Shown: positions 36,489 to 46,137, counted from the first letter of the stretch. The stretch: DNA of 64,000 bases from Ruegeria pomeroyi (GCF_021405525.1 NZ_JAGQAG010000001.1:3634001-3698000), one strand, 5' to 3'. The notes: a model not told the origin generated them from the sequence alone. Numbers and translations are program-made.

Positions 36489-37657
36489 ACCCAAGCCGCC
36501 GCCGCGCGGCCGGCCCAACGGCCGGTCGCCAGGCACCCGGTCAGGAGGTAGCCGCCGGTCGGCGCCTCCCAATCCAGCATCTCGCCCGCGCAGAACGTGC
36601 CGGGCATCTGCTTTAGCATCAGTCCCTCATCCAGCGTCGTGCGCGGCACCCCGCCTGCGGTCGAAATCGCCTCGTCCATCGGGCGCAGGCCAGCATGGTG
36701 CACCGGCAATCGCTTGAGCAGCGCCGCCAATGCCTCGGGCGCCTGCGGCAACGGGCGGGCGAATTCCATCAGCAATGCCCGACATTCCGGAGCCAGTTTC
36801 AGCACCTTGCGCAGATGCGACGACAGGCTGGCCTTACCCCGCGGACGCGCCAATCGAGCGGCCACCTCTTCCAGCGGCAGGTCGGGCAACAGATCGACAA
36901 ACAGGGGGGCGCCCTGCCGGACCGCCGCCGAAACCGCATAAATACCGCCGCCCTCAAGCCCACGGGCAGAAATCACCGCCTCGCCCCGGCTGCTCAGCGC
37001 CCCCGCCTGCCAGGCCACGCCCTTGACCGGGTGACCGGCCAGCGGCGCCATATGCGCGGACCAATCGACCAGCAACCCGGCATTGGCAGGCGCAAAGGGT
37101 GTCAACTCCACCCCGCGCGCCTCGAGCAACGCGGCCCACGCCCCGTCCGAGCCGAGCCGGGCCCAACTGGCCCCGCCCAGCGCAAGCACGGTGACCAAAG
37201 GTTCGATCCGTTGCGCCCCCTCGGGCGTGTCGAAACAGAGCGCTTCGGCCTGCCAACCGGTCCAACGCCAGCGAGTGCGAATCTCGACCCCTAGCCCCGC
37301 CAGTTCCGCCAACCAGGACCGCAACAGCGGAGAGGCCTTCATCGCGGTCGGAAACACCCGCCCCGTCGAACCGGTAAACAGGTCCTGCCCCAGGTCGCGC
37401 GCCCAATCCTGAACCGCATGGGCATCAAAGGCCGCCAGCATCGGGCGCAGCCAGTCGGCCGCATCGCCATAGGCGGCAAGCAGCTGCTCTAGCGGTTCGT
37501 CCTTGGTCAGGTTCAGACCCGACTTGCCCGCCATCAGGAACTTGCGCGCAACCGAGGTCTTGGCCTCGGCCACCAGCACCGGCAGGCCGGCGCGGGCCAA
37601 CTCGCCCGCGGCCATCAGACCCGCAGGCCCCGCCCCTATGACGACCGCCGGTTTCAT
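36458..37657 (-). CDS. HI0933/YhiN-like flavoprotein (TIGR03862 type)
   Basis: The 399-residue FAD protein starts AVVIGAGPAGLMAAGELARAG (dinucleotide fold) and carries KFLMAGKSGLNLTKDE, the conserved signature of the BaiN/HI0933 oxidoreductase family. GTFCAGEMLDWEAPTGGYLLTGCLATG near the C-terminus closes the FAD site. Physiological substrates of the family are mostly unknown. Its ATG overlaps the MscS stop by 4 bp, so it is coupled to the channel gene; the 3' end overlaps the glutathione transferase gene by 31 bp. Confidence 0.87.
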   Translation of the reverse strand: MKPAVVIGAGPAGLMAAGELARAGLPVLVAEAKTSVARKFLMAGKSGLNLTKDEPLEQLLAAYGDAADWLRPMLAAFDAHAVQDWARDLGQDLFTGSTGRVFPTAMKASPLLRSWLAELAGLGVEIRTRWRWTGWQAEALCFDTPEGAQRIEPLVTVLALGGASWARLGSDGAWAALLEARGVELTPFAPANAGLLVDWSAHMAPLAGHPVKGVAWQAGALSSRGEAVISARGLEGGGIYAVSAAVRQGAPLFVDLLPDLPLEEVAARLARPRGKASLSSHLRKVLKLAPECRALLMEFARPLPQAPEALAALLKRLPVHHAGLRPMDEAISTAGGVPRTTLDEGLMLKQMPGTFCAGEMLDWEAPTGGYLLTGCLATGRWAGRAAAAWVQAGVNAPMR

Positions 37658-38988
37658 GCCTGCCGCGTCTCGATACTGCCGGAAAGTTCCACCACCCGAT
37701 GCGGATAGGGGATTTCGATGCCGTTCTCCTTGAGCGCGTTCCAGATCAGGAAAAGCACATCTGACATGAACTTGTTCTTGCCGTCATCGATCCCCTCGAC
37801 CCAGAATTCGACCGCGAAATCGACCCCGCTCTCGCCGAAACCGCGCAGCTCGCAATCGGGTGGAAAGGGGCTTGCCAGCACACCAGGATGTGTCGCCACC
37901 GCCGCTTCGATGATCGCGGGCACCCGGTTGATATCCGTGTCATAGCTCACCGAAAACGGTGCCTCGTACCGGTTGGCGCTTCCCTGATCCGAGAAGTTCA
38001 CCACCCGCGTGGTGATGAAATCCTCGTTCGGGACCACGATCCAGCGCCCGTCGAATGTCTCGAGGATGGTGGCGCGCGCGGTCATCTTGACGATGGTGCC
38101 GGCCTCACCCCCGTCGAGTTCAACGTAATCGCCGACGGTTGCCTGCCCTTCGAGCAGCAGGATGACGCCCGAGATGAAATTCGAGGCGATCTTTTGCAGG
38201 CCAAAGCCGAGGCCGACACCGATGACACCACCCAGAACGGCCAGCGAGGTCAGGCTGATCCCCATGATGTTCATCACCAGCAGGAAGGCGATGCCGAAGA
38301 TACCGATCTCGACCGTCTTGGCAGTCAGTTCGCGCATCGCCGGGCGCATTTCACGCTGTTGCTTGATGAATTGCGCCGACTGGTCGTTGGACCAGCGCCC
38401 GAGCCAGAAAATGGCGCCGCCCACGACAAGGAAACGCAACGCGAAGAGCAGCGAAAAGGACAGGTTGCCCAGCGGCACCACGGTCTGGTCCAGCCTGGCC
38501 ATGGCCGGTTCCAGAAGGCCCAGCGCATAGAGCGCCGCCACCGGGATCAACACGTAACGGCCCAGCAGCTTCATCAGCGGATCGTCGAGGATTTCGCGCA
38601 CCAGAATGCGGGCGGCCAGGAACAGGAACACCCGCTTGCCAAAGGCAATCACCGCGCCCGAGCCGAACAGCGAGCGGGTGACACTCTCGCCGATGCCGGT
38701 AAAGACATAGGCCAGGAGCGGCAGCAGCAGCGGCACGAAGATCAACACGAAACGGCGGGTCCGCGACAGCGGATCCATCTGTCCCGAGGGTGGGGTCAGC
38801 AGGCGCGACAGTGGCTCACGCAACCGGCGCGCGGCATAGAGCGCCACCAGATAGGCCACCATCAACAGGGCGAATTGCGACCAGGCGGCCGGGCTCGACA
38901 GCCAGCCCAGCGCAATTGTCCAGAGACGCTCGCCCTGTTCGATCAGGCTGTTCAGCAGCTCGGTCTGGGCCTGTGTTCCGAATTCCAT
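37654..38988 (-). CDS. MscS-family mechanosensitive ion channel
   Basis: The 444-residue membrane protein has about six helices. The pore helix and beta domain occupy the second half: LAVLGGVIGVGLGFGLQKIASNFISG with the Gly/Ala packing pattern, then GDYVELDGGEAGTIVKMTARATILET and VPNEDFITTRVVNFS. It releases solutes on hypo-osmotic shock. The ATG at 38988 has GGAGAG upstream and was preferred over a longer in-frame extension without support. It is coupled to the downstream flavoprotein gene. Confidence 0.92.
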   Translation of the reverse strand: MEFGTQAQTELLNSLIEQGERLWTIALGWLSSPAAWSQFALLMVAYLVALYAARRLREPLSRLLTPPSGQMDPLSRTRRFVLIFVPLLLPLLAYVFTGIGESVTRSLFGSGAVIAFGKRVFLFLAARILVREILDDPLMKLLGRYVLIPVAALYALGLLEPAMARLDQTVVPLGNLSFSLLFALRFLVVGGAIFWLGRWSNDQSAQFIKQQREMRPAMRELTAKTVEIGIFGIAFLLVMNIMGISLTSLAVLGGVIGVGLGFGLQKIASNFISGVILLLEGQATVGDYVELDGGEAGTIVKMTARATILETFDGRWIVVPNEDFITTRVVNFSDQGSANRYEAPFSVSYDTDINRVPAIIEAAVATHPGVLASPFPPDCELRGFGESGVDFAVEFWVEGIDDGKNKFMSDVLFLIWNALKENGIEIPYPHRVVELSGSIETRQA

Positions 38989-39035
38989 GGGTCTCTCCAC
39001 TTGCGCCGTTTGCACGGTGGTGCATCCTCTTGCCC

Positions 39036-39362
39036 ATGACAGACAAGGAAAACAAGTGCCCGGATCTCCCCCCACCCGAAGGGGTCTGCCCGTTATGCGA
39101 ACGGCCGATACCCGAAGGCGACGGCAGCCAGCACCACCTGATCCCCCGGCTGAAGGGTGGCAAGGGAGGACCGACGGTCCTGTTGCATGTCATCTGCCAC
39201 AAGGAGGTCCATGCCACCCTGACCGAGGCGGAACTGGCGCGCAGCTTTCACACGGTAGAGGCTCTGCGCGCCCATCCCCGGTTGGCGAAGTTTCTCGCCT
39301 GGGTGCGCAAACGACCCCCCGGGTTTCGCTCGAAAGTGCCGGGCGGGCGGCGCAAACGCTAG
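39036..39362 (+). CDS. HNH endonuclease-like small protein
   Basis: The 108-residue protein has a zinc-finger/HNH-like layout: CPLCERPIP near residue 18, QHHLIPRLKGG (HNH His pair) near residue 33, and HVICHKEVHATLTE closing the fold. The C-terminus is rich in Arg/Lys (GGRRKR). It resembles small alphaproteobacterial HNH proteins of unknown role; a nicking or restriction function is possible, but there is no methylase or phage gene beside it. It is divergent from the MscS gene, with only 47 bp between starts. Confidence 0.78.
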   Translation: MTDKENKCPDLPPPEGVCPLCERPIPEGDGSQHHLIPRLKGGKGGPTVLLHVICHKEVHATLTEAELARSFHTVEALRAHPRLAKFLAWVRKRPPGFRSKVPGGRRKR

Positions 39363-39457
39363 CAACTCAGAGCCTTGACGCGCGACGGCGACCGGAAACC
39401 TGCAAGGTTTCCGGCCCGGTTTCGTTGCACGAAACCGGCGCTGTCCTGAAGGGCTGG

Positions 39458-40066
39458 TCAGGAACAGAGCCGGGAAATACCTGCCGCAACCGCCGGATCG
39501 GCGGCCAGGGAATCGGCCACCAGCGCGCGGGCGGTCTCCATCAGCTGTTCGGCGGGTACGATCCGGTCGATCAGGCCGAAGTCATAGGCCTCCTGCGCGG
39601 TGATCTTTTGGCCCGCCATCAGGATCAGCCGGGTCCGCGCCGGGCCGATCAGCGCCGCCATGCGGGCCGGATCGGAAGGTTGCGGCAGAAAGCCAAGCTT
39701 CATCACCGGATAGAACACCTTGGCCTCGGGCACCGCGATGCGCAGGTCGCAGGCCAGTGCCATGCCGTTGGCGCCACCCGCCAGTGTGCCGTTCAGGGCC
39801 GCGACCGTCAGGCAAGGCAGCGCCGCGATCGCGCCTGACAGCCGCTCCCACAGGTCCGAGGTCGCCAGCCCCGCCCGCGCGGCCTCGAGATCGGCGCCGG
39901 CGCTGAACACCTTGCCACGCCCGGTCAGGATCAACGCCCGCGCCTCGCCCGCCGTCTCGGCGATCTCGACCAGCCGTTCCAGCATGGCCGCCGTCAGCGA
40001 ATTGGCCTTGTCAGGGCGGTTCAGGGTGACGGTCCACAGACCGCCCTCCTTTTCGAGTTCGATCAT
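39458..40066 (-). CDS. Short crotonase-fold (enoyl-CoA hydratase/isomerase family) protein
   Basis: The 202-residue crotonase is about 50 residues shorter than the norm at the C-terminus. The oxyanion-hole segments are present (VFSAGADLEAAR and LAGGANGMALACDLRIA). The two catalytic glutamates of enoyl-CoA hydratase are not: GGxCELA reads GGANGMA and PExxLG reads PVMKLG. It is therefore probably not a simple hydratase; isomerase, hydrolase or a CoA-ester-binding role are options. It overlaps the SDR gene as ATGA, so the two are one unit. Confidence 0.85.
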   Translation of the reverse strand: MIELEKEGGLWTVTLNRPDKANSLTAAMLERLVEIAETAGEARALILTGRGKVFSAGADLEAARAGLATSDLWERLSGAIAALPCLTVAALNGTLAGGANGMALACDLRIAVPEAKVFYPVMKLGFLPQPSDPARMAALIGPARTRLILMAGQKITAQEAYDFGLIDRIVPAEQLMETARALVADSLAADPAVAAGISRLCS

Positions 40067-40815
40067 GCCAGCCCCACACGCTTGCGAATTTCTTCGTCCC
40101 TGAGCGAGATCTCGGTGCCCAGGAACGGGTCCGCCTCGGCCCCGCACATCCACAAGAGCGCACGCGCCGGCCAGTCGGCGGGGATATGCGCCGACCAGTC
40201 GAGCTGGCTGACCGGGTTGATGCCCGACCCCTTGATCTCGCGCTGCATCTGGGTGGCAACCGTACCCGGCGACAGGCCCATGGCGCGGATGCCGTGATGG
40301 CCCTCTTCCAGATGCAGGCAGGCGGTCAGCATCGCCGCACCCGCCTTGGACGCGCAATAGTGGCTCCAGGCCTCGACCGGGTTATGGGCGGCGCCTGAAC
40401 TGACGGTCAAGATGGTTCCGCCCCCCGCTCTACGCATCACCGGCAGTGCCGCGCGCATGCCGTAATAGACACCCTTGAGGTTGATATCGATGGCGTGGCC
40501 CCATCCAGCCGGGTCCGAGCTGGCCAGATGCGAGATCGGCTCGATCACACCTGCGTTATTGATCAGCACGTCGAGCCCGCCGAACCGCGACACCGCCGCG
40601 TTCACCGCACCCGCCACCTGCGCCGCGTCGGCCACGTCGCAAGCCAGTGCCAGCGCGGTCTCGCCGATCTCGGATGCTTGCTCGGCCAGCGCCTCGGCGC
40701 TGCGTGCCAACAAGACGACATTGGCCCCGGCCGCGGCAAAGACGCGCCCGGCCTCGGCCCCGATCCCCCGGCTTGCGCCTGTGATCAGAACGGTTTTTCC
40801 CTGCATCCCGGTCAT
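40063..40815 (-). CDS. Short-chain dehydrogenase/reductase
   Basis: The 250-residue classical SDR has TGASRGIG for NAD(P) binding (residues 13-20), NNAGVIEP, the catalytic Ser in VSSGAAH and the Tyr-Lys pair in HYCASKAG. The ATG at 40815 lies 7 nt after GGAGG, which decides between several in-frame starts. It is translationally coupled to the crotonase gene, which suggests a step on an acyl-CoA or hydroxyacyl compound. The substrate is unknown. Confidence 0.88.
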   Translation of the reverse strand: MTGMQGKTVLITGASRGIGAEAGRVFAAAGANVVLLARSAEALAEQASEIGETALALACDVADAAQVAGAVNAAVSRFGGLDVLINNAGVIEPISHLASSDPAGWGHAIDINLKGVYYGMRAALPVMRRAGGGTILTVSSGAAHNPVEAWSHYCASKAGAAMLTACLHLEEGHHGIRAMGLSPGTVATQMQREIKGSGINPVSQLDWSAHIPADWPARALLWMCGAEADPFLGTEISLRDEEIRKRVGLA

Positions 40816-40947
40816 GCATCTTCCTCCCATGTCTGCTGTGCCAAGTCCTACGCCGGGACAGGGGAAGGATCCAGTGCCTGCCCCCCTTGACGCCCGTTGC
40901 CCACCGAAACACGATAGGGACGAAATTGATCCAGAGAGGTTCTTGTG

Positions 40948-42474
40948 ATGCCCGTTTTCCTCCGCCGCACGTCCGGCGCCGTACTCGCCTATGCCATTGC
41001 AACCCAGGGCGCCTGGGCCGATCTGACCGCCGAGCAGATCTGGGCCGACTGGAGCGCCTATCTGGGCGGCATGGGCTATGACGTCGCAGGCACGGAAAGC
41101 CGATCGGGCAACACGCTGACGATCACCGATTTCAGCATGTCCATGGGCATTCCCGAGCAGGACAGCGCGATGTCGTTCTCGATGCCACAGATCACCATGA
41201 CCGATCAGGGCGACGGATCGGTGCGGATCGGCCTGCCCGAAGAATTCCCGCTGACCTTCGTTTTCTCTGTCGAGGACGAGGCACCGGTAACCGGTACTCT
41301 CACCTATACCAACCGCAACATGTCCATGGTCGCGACCGGCGACCCGGATGACATGACCTATGATTACAGCGCCGATCAGGTCAGCCTGCGGCTCGCCTCG
41401 CTGGAGGCCGATGGCGAGACGATGCCCGCCGATGCGCTGAGTTTCCTGCTGGAGATGACGGCCATCTCCGGCACCTCGGAAATGAAACTGGGCGAGATGC
41501 GCGACCTAGTGCAAAGCTTCACCGCCTCCGGCCTGACATATGCGCTGTCTTTCGACGATCCTGACTCGGACGATGCGGGGAACTTCTCGGGCACGCTTTC
41601 GGATGTACGCTATTCCGGCACCGGCAGCCTGCCGACCAGTTTTGACGCGACCAACTTCTCGGACATGCTGAAATCGGGTTTCGCCTTTGACGCGCTGATG
41701 AGCTATGGCGCTGGCAGCGGCAATATGGCGGCCAAGGGTGATGGCGACGATTTTGCCATGACATCCTCGTCACAGGGTGGTGATTTCCGGATCGCCATGG
41801 ATGCCAGCCATGTGGTCTACGATCTCAAGGGCCGCCAGTCGCAGATTTCCATGACGACACAGGACCTGCCCTTTCCCATTGATCTAGCGATGGCGGAATC
41901 GGGGTTCAAGCTGGATATCCCCACCCAGGCGGGCGACGATCCGCAACCCTTCAGCTTTGGCATGAACCTGACCGATTTCACCATGTCGGACATGATCTGG
42001 GGCATGTTCGACCCCGCCGGTGCCCTGCCGCGCGATCCGGCGACCGTGGCGCTTGACCTGTCGGGCCTGGCGACGGTTCTGGTCGATTTTCTCGACCCGA
42101 CCGTGGCAGAAACGCTCGAAGCGACCGGCGGTGCGCCGGGCGAGTTGAACGAGTTGACCATCAACCAGCTGCTGGTCTCGCTGGTGGGGGCCAAGCTGAC
42201 CGGTACTGGCGCCTTCACCTTTGACAATTCCGACTACGAATCCTTTGACGGCATTCCGGCGCCTTCGGGCGTGGCCAACCTGACCCTGTCCGGGGCAAAT
42301 GCGCTGCTCGACAAGCTGATCGCCATGGGTTTCGTGTCCGAGGATGACGCCATGGGCGCACGGATGATGATGGGCATGCTGGCCATACCCGGCGATGCGC
42401 CCGACACGCTGAACTCGAAGATCGAGATCAACGAACAGGGCCATATCCTCGCAAACGGTCAGCGTATCAAGTAA
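40948..42474 (+). CDS. DUF2125 family exported protein
   Basis: The 508-residue protein has a signal peptide (RRTSGAVLAYAIATQGAWA, then DLTAEQIW). A long, beta-rich, Thr/Ser/Asp-rich mature part is consistent with DUF2125, a family of alphaproteobacterial envelope proteins of unknown function. No membrane helix follows the signal, so it should be periplasmic or outer-membrane attached. Both GTG 40945 and ATG 40948 are possible; AGAGAGG upstream fits the ATG. It is monocistronic, divergent from the SDR gene. Confidence 0.8.
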   Translation: MPVFLRRTSGAVLAYAIATQGAWADLTAEQIWADWSAYLGGMGYDVAGTESRSGNTLTITDFSMSMGIPEQDSAMSFSMPQITMTDQGDGSVRIGLPEEFPLTFVFSVEDEAPVTGTLTYTNRNMSMVATGDPDDMTYDYSADQVSLRLASLEADGETMPADALSFLLEMTAISGTSEMKLGEMRDLVQSFTASGLTYALSFDDPDSDDAGNFSGTLSDVRYSGTGSLPTSFDATNFSDMLKSGFAFDALMSYGAGSGNMAAKGDGDDFAMTSSSQGGDFRIAMDASHVVYDLKGRQSQISMTTQDLPFPIDLAMAESGFKLDIPTQAGDDPQPFSFGMNLTDFTMSDMIWGMFDPAGALPRDPATVALDLSGLATVLVDFLDPTVAETLEATGGAPGELNELTINQLLVSLVGAKLTGTGAFTFDNSDYESFDGIPAPSGVANLTLSGANALLDKLIAMGFVSEDDAMGARMMMGMLAIPGDAPDTLNSKIEINEQGHILANGQRIK

Positions 42475-42603
42475 CGGCTCCAGCGGGGTGCGCGCATCGG
42501 CTGCGCGCCCTGCTGACACCTTGGTCACCCGAACCGCGCCCTGCGGGGCTTGCAGCGGGCGGCGGCGGGGGCTACCTCCCTGACAACAGCCAAAGGACAG
42601 CCC

Positions 42604-43950
42604 ATGCCGCACAAGGCCGAAGACCTCAGCCACGCTCTCTTGCACGCCGCCCGTCAGGCTGGCGCCGAAGCCGCCGATGCGTTGGTGGTCGAGGGTACCT
42701 CGGTCTCGGTCGAGGTGCGCGGCGGTGCCCTGGAACATGCCGAACGTTCCGAAGGGACCGATCTGGGCCTGCGGGTGTTTGTCGGCAAACGGCAGGCGAT
42801 CGTGTCCAGTTCGGACAGCCGCCCCGAGGCGATGGCCGCGATGGCCGAACGCGCGGTGGCGATGGCGCGTGAAGCGCCCGAGGACCCTTACGCCGGGCTG
42901 GCCGACCCCGATCAGCTGGCGCGGAACTGGGACCTTGCCGCGCTTGATCTGCGCGACCCCGCCGCCGAACCGGAGCCCGAGGCGCTGATGCAGGACGCGC
43001 TGGCCACCGAGGCCGCCGCCGCGGCGGTAACCGGTGTTACCCAGGTGTCGGACGCCGCCGCGTCTTATGGACAGCATCATGTGCATCTGGCCGCCAGCAA
43101 CGGGTTTTCCGGCGGCTACGGGCGCAGTGTGCGCTCGTTGTCCTGTGTTGCCATATCGGGCAGCGGAACAGGGATGGAACGGGACGCCGATGGCGACAGC
43201 CGCACCTATCAATCCGACCTGCGCAGCCCCGAAGAGATCGGCCGCAGCGCCGGTGAACGGGCGGTGGCCCTGCAAGGCGCGCGCAAACCAGCAACCGGCA
43301 GCTATCCGGTGCTGTTCGATGAACGCATCTCCTCTTCGCTGATCGGGCATCTGCTGGCGGCCGCCAATGGCGCCTCGGTCGCGCGCGGCTCATCCTGGCT
43401 CAAGGACCATCTGGGCGAACAGATCCTGCCTGCTACCTTGTCCCTGGTCGAGGATCCGCACCGCCCTCGTATCTCGGGCTCACGTCCCTTCGATGCCGAA
43501 GGATTGCCCACACGGGCGCGCGCCATCGTGCAAGACGGAATGCTGACCGGCTGGACGCTGGATCTGGCCAGCGCCCGCAAGCTGGGGTTGGCCTCGACCG
43601 GCAATGCCACCCGTGGCGTGTCGGGTCCGCCCTCGCCCAGCAACTGGAACCTGACGCTGACCCCCGGCACGGCGTCGCGTGACGATCTGATCCGTGACAT
43701 GGGGACAGGGCTGCTGGTGACCTCGCTGATCGGGTCGACGATCAACCCCAACACGGGCGACTATTCGCGAGGGGCCTCGGGCTTCTGGATCGAAAACGGC
43801 CAGATCGCCTATCCGGTCAACGAATGCACCATCGCGGGCAATCTGCGCGACATGTTGCTGCGGATGATCCCGGCAAACGATGCCCGCCCCTGGCTGTCGC
43901 GGGTGGTACCGTCGATCCTGATCGAGGGGATGACGCTTGCCGGAAACTGA
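42604..43950 (+). CDS. pmbA: TldD/PmbA family metalloprotease regulator PmbA (TldE)
   Basis: The 448-residue protein of the TldD/TldE family is recognised from GADAADALVVEG-like text at the N-terminus, VFVGKRQAIVSSSD, LFDERISSSLIGHLLAAANG, RGVSGPPSPSN and the C-terminal NEVTIAGN-like segment NECTIAGNLRDML. It is the E-type subunit, without the HEXXH zinc site, which partners TldD (not in the window) in peptide and modified-peptide degradation. AAAGGACAG precedes the ATG. It overlaps the phosphatase gene by 14 bp. Confidence 0.92.
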   Translation: MPHKAEDLSHALLHAARQAGAEAADALVVEGTSVSVEVRGGALEHAERSEGTDLGLRVFVGKRQAIVSSSDSRPEAMAAMAERAVAMAREAPEDPYAGLADPDQLARNWDLAALDLRDPAAEPEPEALMQDALATEAAAAAVTGVTQVSDAAASYGQHHVHLAASNGFSGGYGRSVRSLSCVAISGSGTGMERDADGDSRTYQSDLRSPEEIGRSAGERAVALQGARKPATGSYPVLFDERISSSLIGHLLAAANGASVARGSSWLKDHLGEQILPATLSLVEDPHRPRISGSRPFDAEGLPTRARAIVQDGMLTGWTLDLASARKLGLASTGNATRGVSGPPSPSNWNLTLTPGTASRDDLIRDMGTGLLVTSLIGSTINPNTGDYSRGASGFWIENGQIAYPVNECTIAGNLRDMLLRMIPANDARPWLSRVVPSILIEGMTLAGN

Positions 43951-44740
43951 CCTCGACCTGTTGATCCGCGCCGCACGCGAGGCCGGGCGCATCGCCACCC
44001 GCTACTCAGGCCGCGATGCCCAGAGCTGGGACAAGCCCGATGGCGCCGGCCCGGTGACCGAGGCCGATCTGGCGGTGAACGCGATGCTGGCCCAGATGCT
44101 GCCCGCTGCCCGCCCCGGCTATGGCTGGCTTAGCGAAGAGACCGAGGATACCGCCGCTCGGCTGGATCACGACCGTGTTTTCATCATCGACCCGATCGAC
44201 GGCACCCGCAGCTTTGCCGAAGGGTCGCGCACCTGGGCGCATGCGCTGGCGGTGGCGGATCGGGGCGTTGTTACCGCCGCCGCCGTCTATCTGCCACAGC
44301 GTGACCTGCTGTTCACCGCCGCGGCGGGCGGTGGTGCCTTTCTGAACGGCGAACCGATCCGGGTCTCGGCACCCACCGACCTGGCGCAGGCGCATATTCT
44401 GGCCGCGCGACCAAATCTGCGCCCCGAACACTGGACCGGGGGACAGGCGCCTGAGTTCCACCGCGACTATCGTCCTTCGCTTGCCTATCGCCTTGCACTG
44501 GTGGCGCAGGGCCGGTTCGACGGGATGCTGACCCTGCGACCCAGCTGGGAATGGGATATCGCCGCTGGCGATCTGATCCTGCGCGAAGCGGGCGGGCTTT
44601 GCACCGACCGGAGCGGTGCGGCCTTGCGCTTCAACAATCCCAAACCCCGGCTGGACGGGGTCATCGCCGGTGGGGATATCGTGCATCGCGGCCTGTTCGG
44701 CGCCCTCGATCCCGCCGGTACGGGCATTACGGCGCATTGA
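43937..44740 (+). CDS. Inositol monophosphatase / CysQ-like phosphatase
   Basis: The 267-residue lithium-sensitive phosphatase-fold protein has metal ligands in GWLSEETEDT (Glu), IIDPIDGTRSFAEG (the DPIDGT motif) and WEWDIAAGDLILREAGG (third Asp). It could hydrolyse 3'-phosphoadenosine 5'-phosphate, as CysQ does, or inositol phosphate; the sequence does not decide. Start is TTG at 43937, chosen because GAGGGGA sits exactly 6 nt upstream, inside pmbA, giving a 14-bp overlap. Confidence 0.87.
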   Translation: MPETDLDLLIRAAREAGRIATRYSGRDAQSWDKPDGAGPVTEADLAVNAMLAQMLPAARPGYGWLSEETEDTAARLDHDRVFIIDPIDGTRSFAEGSRTWAHALAVADRGVVTAAAVYLPQRDLLFTAAAGGGAFLNGEPIRVSAPTDLAQAHILAARPNLRPEHWTGGQAPEFHRDYRPSLAYRLALVAQGRFDGMLTLRPSWEWDIAAGDLILREAGGLCTDRSGAALRFNNPKPRLDGVIAGGDIVHRGLFGALDPAGTGITAH

Positions 44741-44832
44741 CCGCGGCGGTCCTTGGCGCCCGATGACTTGACCCGGGCCGCCAAACCCGTAGGGTGCCGC
44801 CGATTTCAACCCCTCTCCGTCAGGAGCGCCGC

Positions 44833-44904
44833 ATGGCATCCACTGCCCAGACCGACCGGCGATCCGGCGCCCCTGAAGGCATTGCGCCACGAGGGCAGGA
44901 CTAA
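44833..44904 (+). CDS. Possible 23-residue leader peptide before the Kdo-transferase-like gene
   Basis: An ATG at 44833 has AGGAG 6 nt upstream and opens a 23-codon frame (MASTAQTDRRSGAPEGIAPR, then GQD) ending 3 nt before the next gene's ATG. The good ribosome site and tight spacing suggest translational coupling, as for a leader peptide. There is no recognisable domain, and protein-level proof is absent. The rest of the 167-bp gap (44741-44907) shows nothing else. Confidence 0.35.
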   Translation: MASTAQTDRRSGAPEGIAPRGQD

Positions 44905-44907
44905 GCC

Positions 44908-46137
44908 ATGGCACGGTCTCTCAGCCTTGCGGCCTATCGCGTGCTCAATTGGCGGGGTGTGACCCCCCCGGGCCGGGACATGCCGGATCGCCCCGAGGGC
45001 GAACTGGTCTGGATACATGTGAACAACCGCAGCCGGTTCCCCGCGCTTTGCGATCTGTCGCAGCGGCTGGTCGCCCTGCGCCCCGAGCTAAGCCTGCTGT
45101 TCACAATCCCGGCGGATATGCGGATCGATGACTGGATCGCGCCCTGTGGCCTGATCTCGGTGCTACCCGACGATCATCCCGCCCCGGCGCGCCGGTTTCT
45201 GGATCACTGGCGTCCGGATCTGTGCCTGTGGTCGGGTGGCGCACTGAAACCCAACCTGATCGACGAGACAGACAGCGCCGGCATTCCGATGCTGCTGATC
45301 GACGTCTCTGAACGCGAGCTACAGGCCCGCCGCCACCGCTGGCTGCCAGATCTGACACGCACCATGTTGGATTGTTTCGACATGATCCTGACCGATGGCG
45401 AGGCAACCGCGCGCTATGTGCGACGGGCCGGCATCTCGCCAACCAAGGTCCGCGCATCGAGCCCGCTGCAAATCAGCGCAAACCCCACGCCTTGGCCCGA
45501 AGAGGAACTGGTCGAGACCAACGCAACCCTGGGTGGCAGGCCGGTCTGGCTGTCGGCCTGGACCCAGCCCAAAGAGTTCATCTCGGTTTTGACCGCGCAT
45601 CGCCACGCGCTACGGCTGTTGCACCGGCTCTTGCTAATCGTGCATGTAGTCGACCCGAGCGAGGCTGGACCGCTGCGCACACGGCTCGAGGCGATGGATT
45701 TGCGTTGCGCCGACTGGGATGCGGGCGACCGGATCGAGGATTCAACTCAGGTTGTGATCAGCGCCCATGCCGAGGATCTGGGCCTTTGGTACCGGATTTC
45801 ACCGCTGACCTTCATGGGCAGCTCTCTGGAATTCGGCACTGGCGGGCGCGATCCGCTGACCGCGGTGGCGCTGGGTTCGGCGCTGCTTTACGGTCCGAAT
45901 GTGCGTGCTCACATGGAGACATATATACGGCTGGCCTCGGCCGGTGCCGCGCGCTCGGTGCGCGATGCCGAGGCGCTGGGGCGCGAGGTCGTCGACCTGC
46001 TGGCCCCGGACGCGGCGGCCCGCATGGCCCTTGCGGGCTGGCAGGTTGCCACGGAAACCGCCCATCTGACCGACGAATTGATCGACATGGTGCAGGACCG
46101 GCTGGACCGGCGAAAGGCGGTTCATGCGAGCACCTGA
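44908..46137 (+). CDS. Divergent WaaA/KdtA-like glycosyltransferase
   Basis: The 409-residue protein follows the Kdo transferase fold. Its second half keeps the WaaA pattern [20 protein letters not shown], then [26 protein letters not shown]. In the N-terminal half, the usual HxASVGE segment, which carries the catalytic Glu, reads [13 protein letters not shown], so that residue is absent. It may be a second, altered Kdo or sugar transferase rather than the main WaaA. It overlaps lpxK by 14 bp, tying it to lipid A synthesis. A signal-anchor-like hydrophobic N-terminus, common in WaaA, is weak here. Confidence 0.78.
   Translation: MARSLSLAAYRVLNWRGVTPPGRDMPDRPEGELVWIHVNNRSRFPALCDLSQRLVALRPELSLLFTIPADMRIDDWIAPCGLISVLPDDHPAPARRFLDHWRPDLCLWSGGALKPNLIDETDSAGIPMLLIDVSERELQARRHRWLPDLTRTMLDCFDMILTDGEATARYVRRAGISPTKVRASSPLQISANPTPWPEEELVETNATLGGRPVWLSAWTQPKEFISVLTAHRHALRLLHRLLLIVHVVDPSEAGPLRTRLEAMDLRCADWDAGDRIEDSTQVVISAHAEDLGLWYRISPLTFMGSSLEFGTGGRDPLTAVALGSALLYGPNVRAHMETYIRLASAGAARSVRDAEALGREVVDLLAPDAAARMALAGWQVATETAHLTDELIDMVQDRLDRRKAVHAST

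Noticed and set aside
42480-42530. GCGCGCA/TGCGCGC hairpin after the DUF2125 gene as a terminator
   Set aside because: The 7-bp stem is real but lacks a T-run, so I did not list it as a terminator; it may still help transcript ends.
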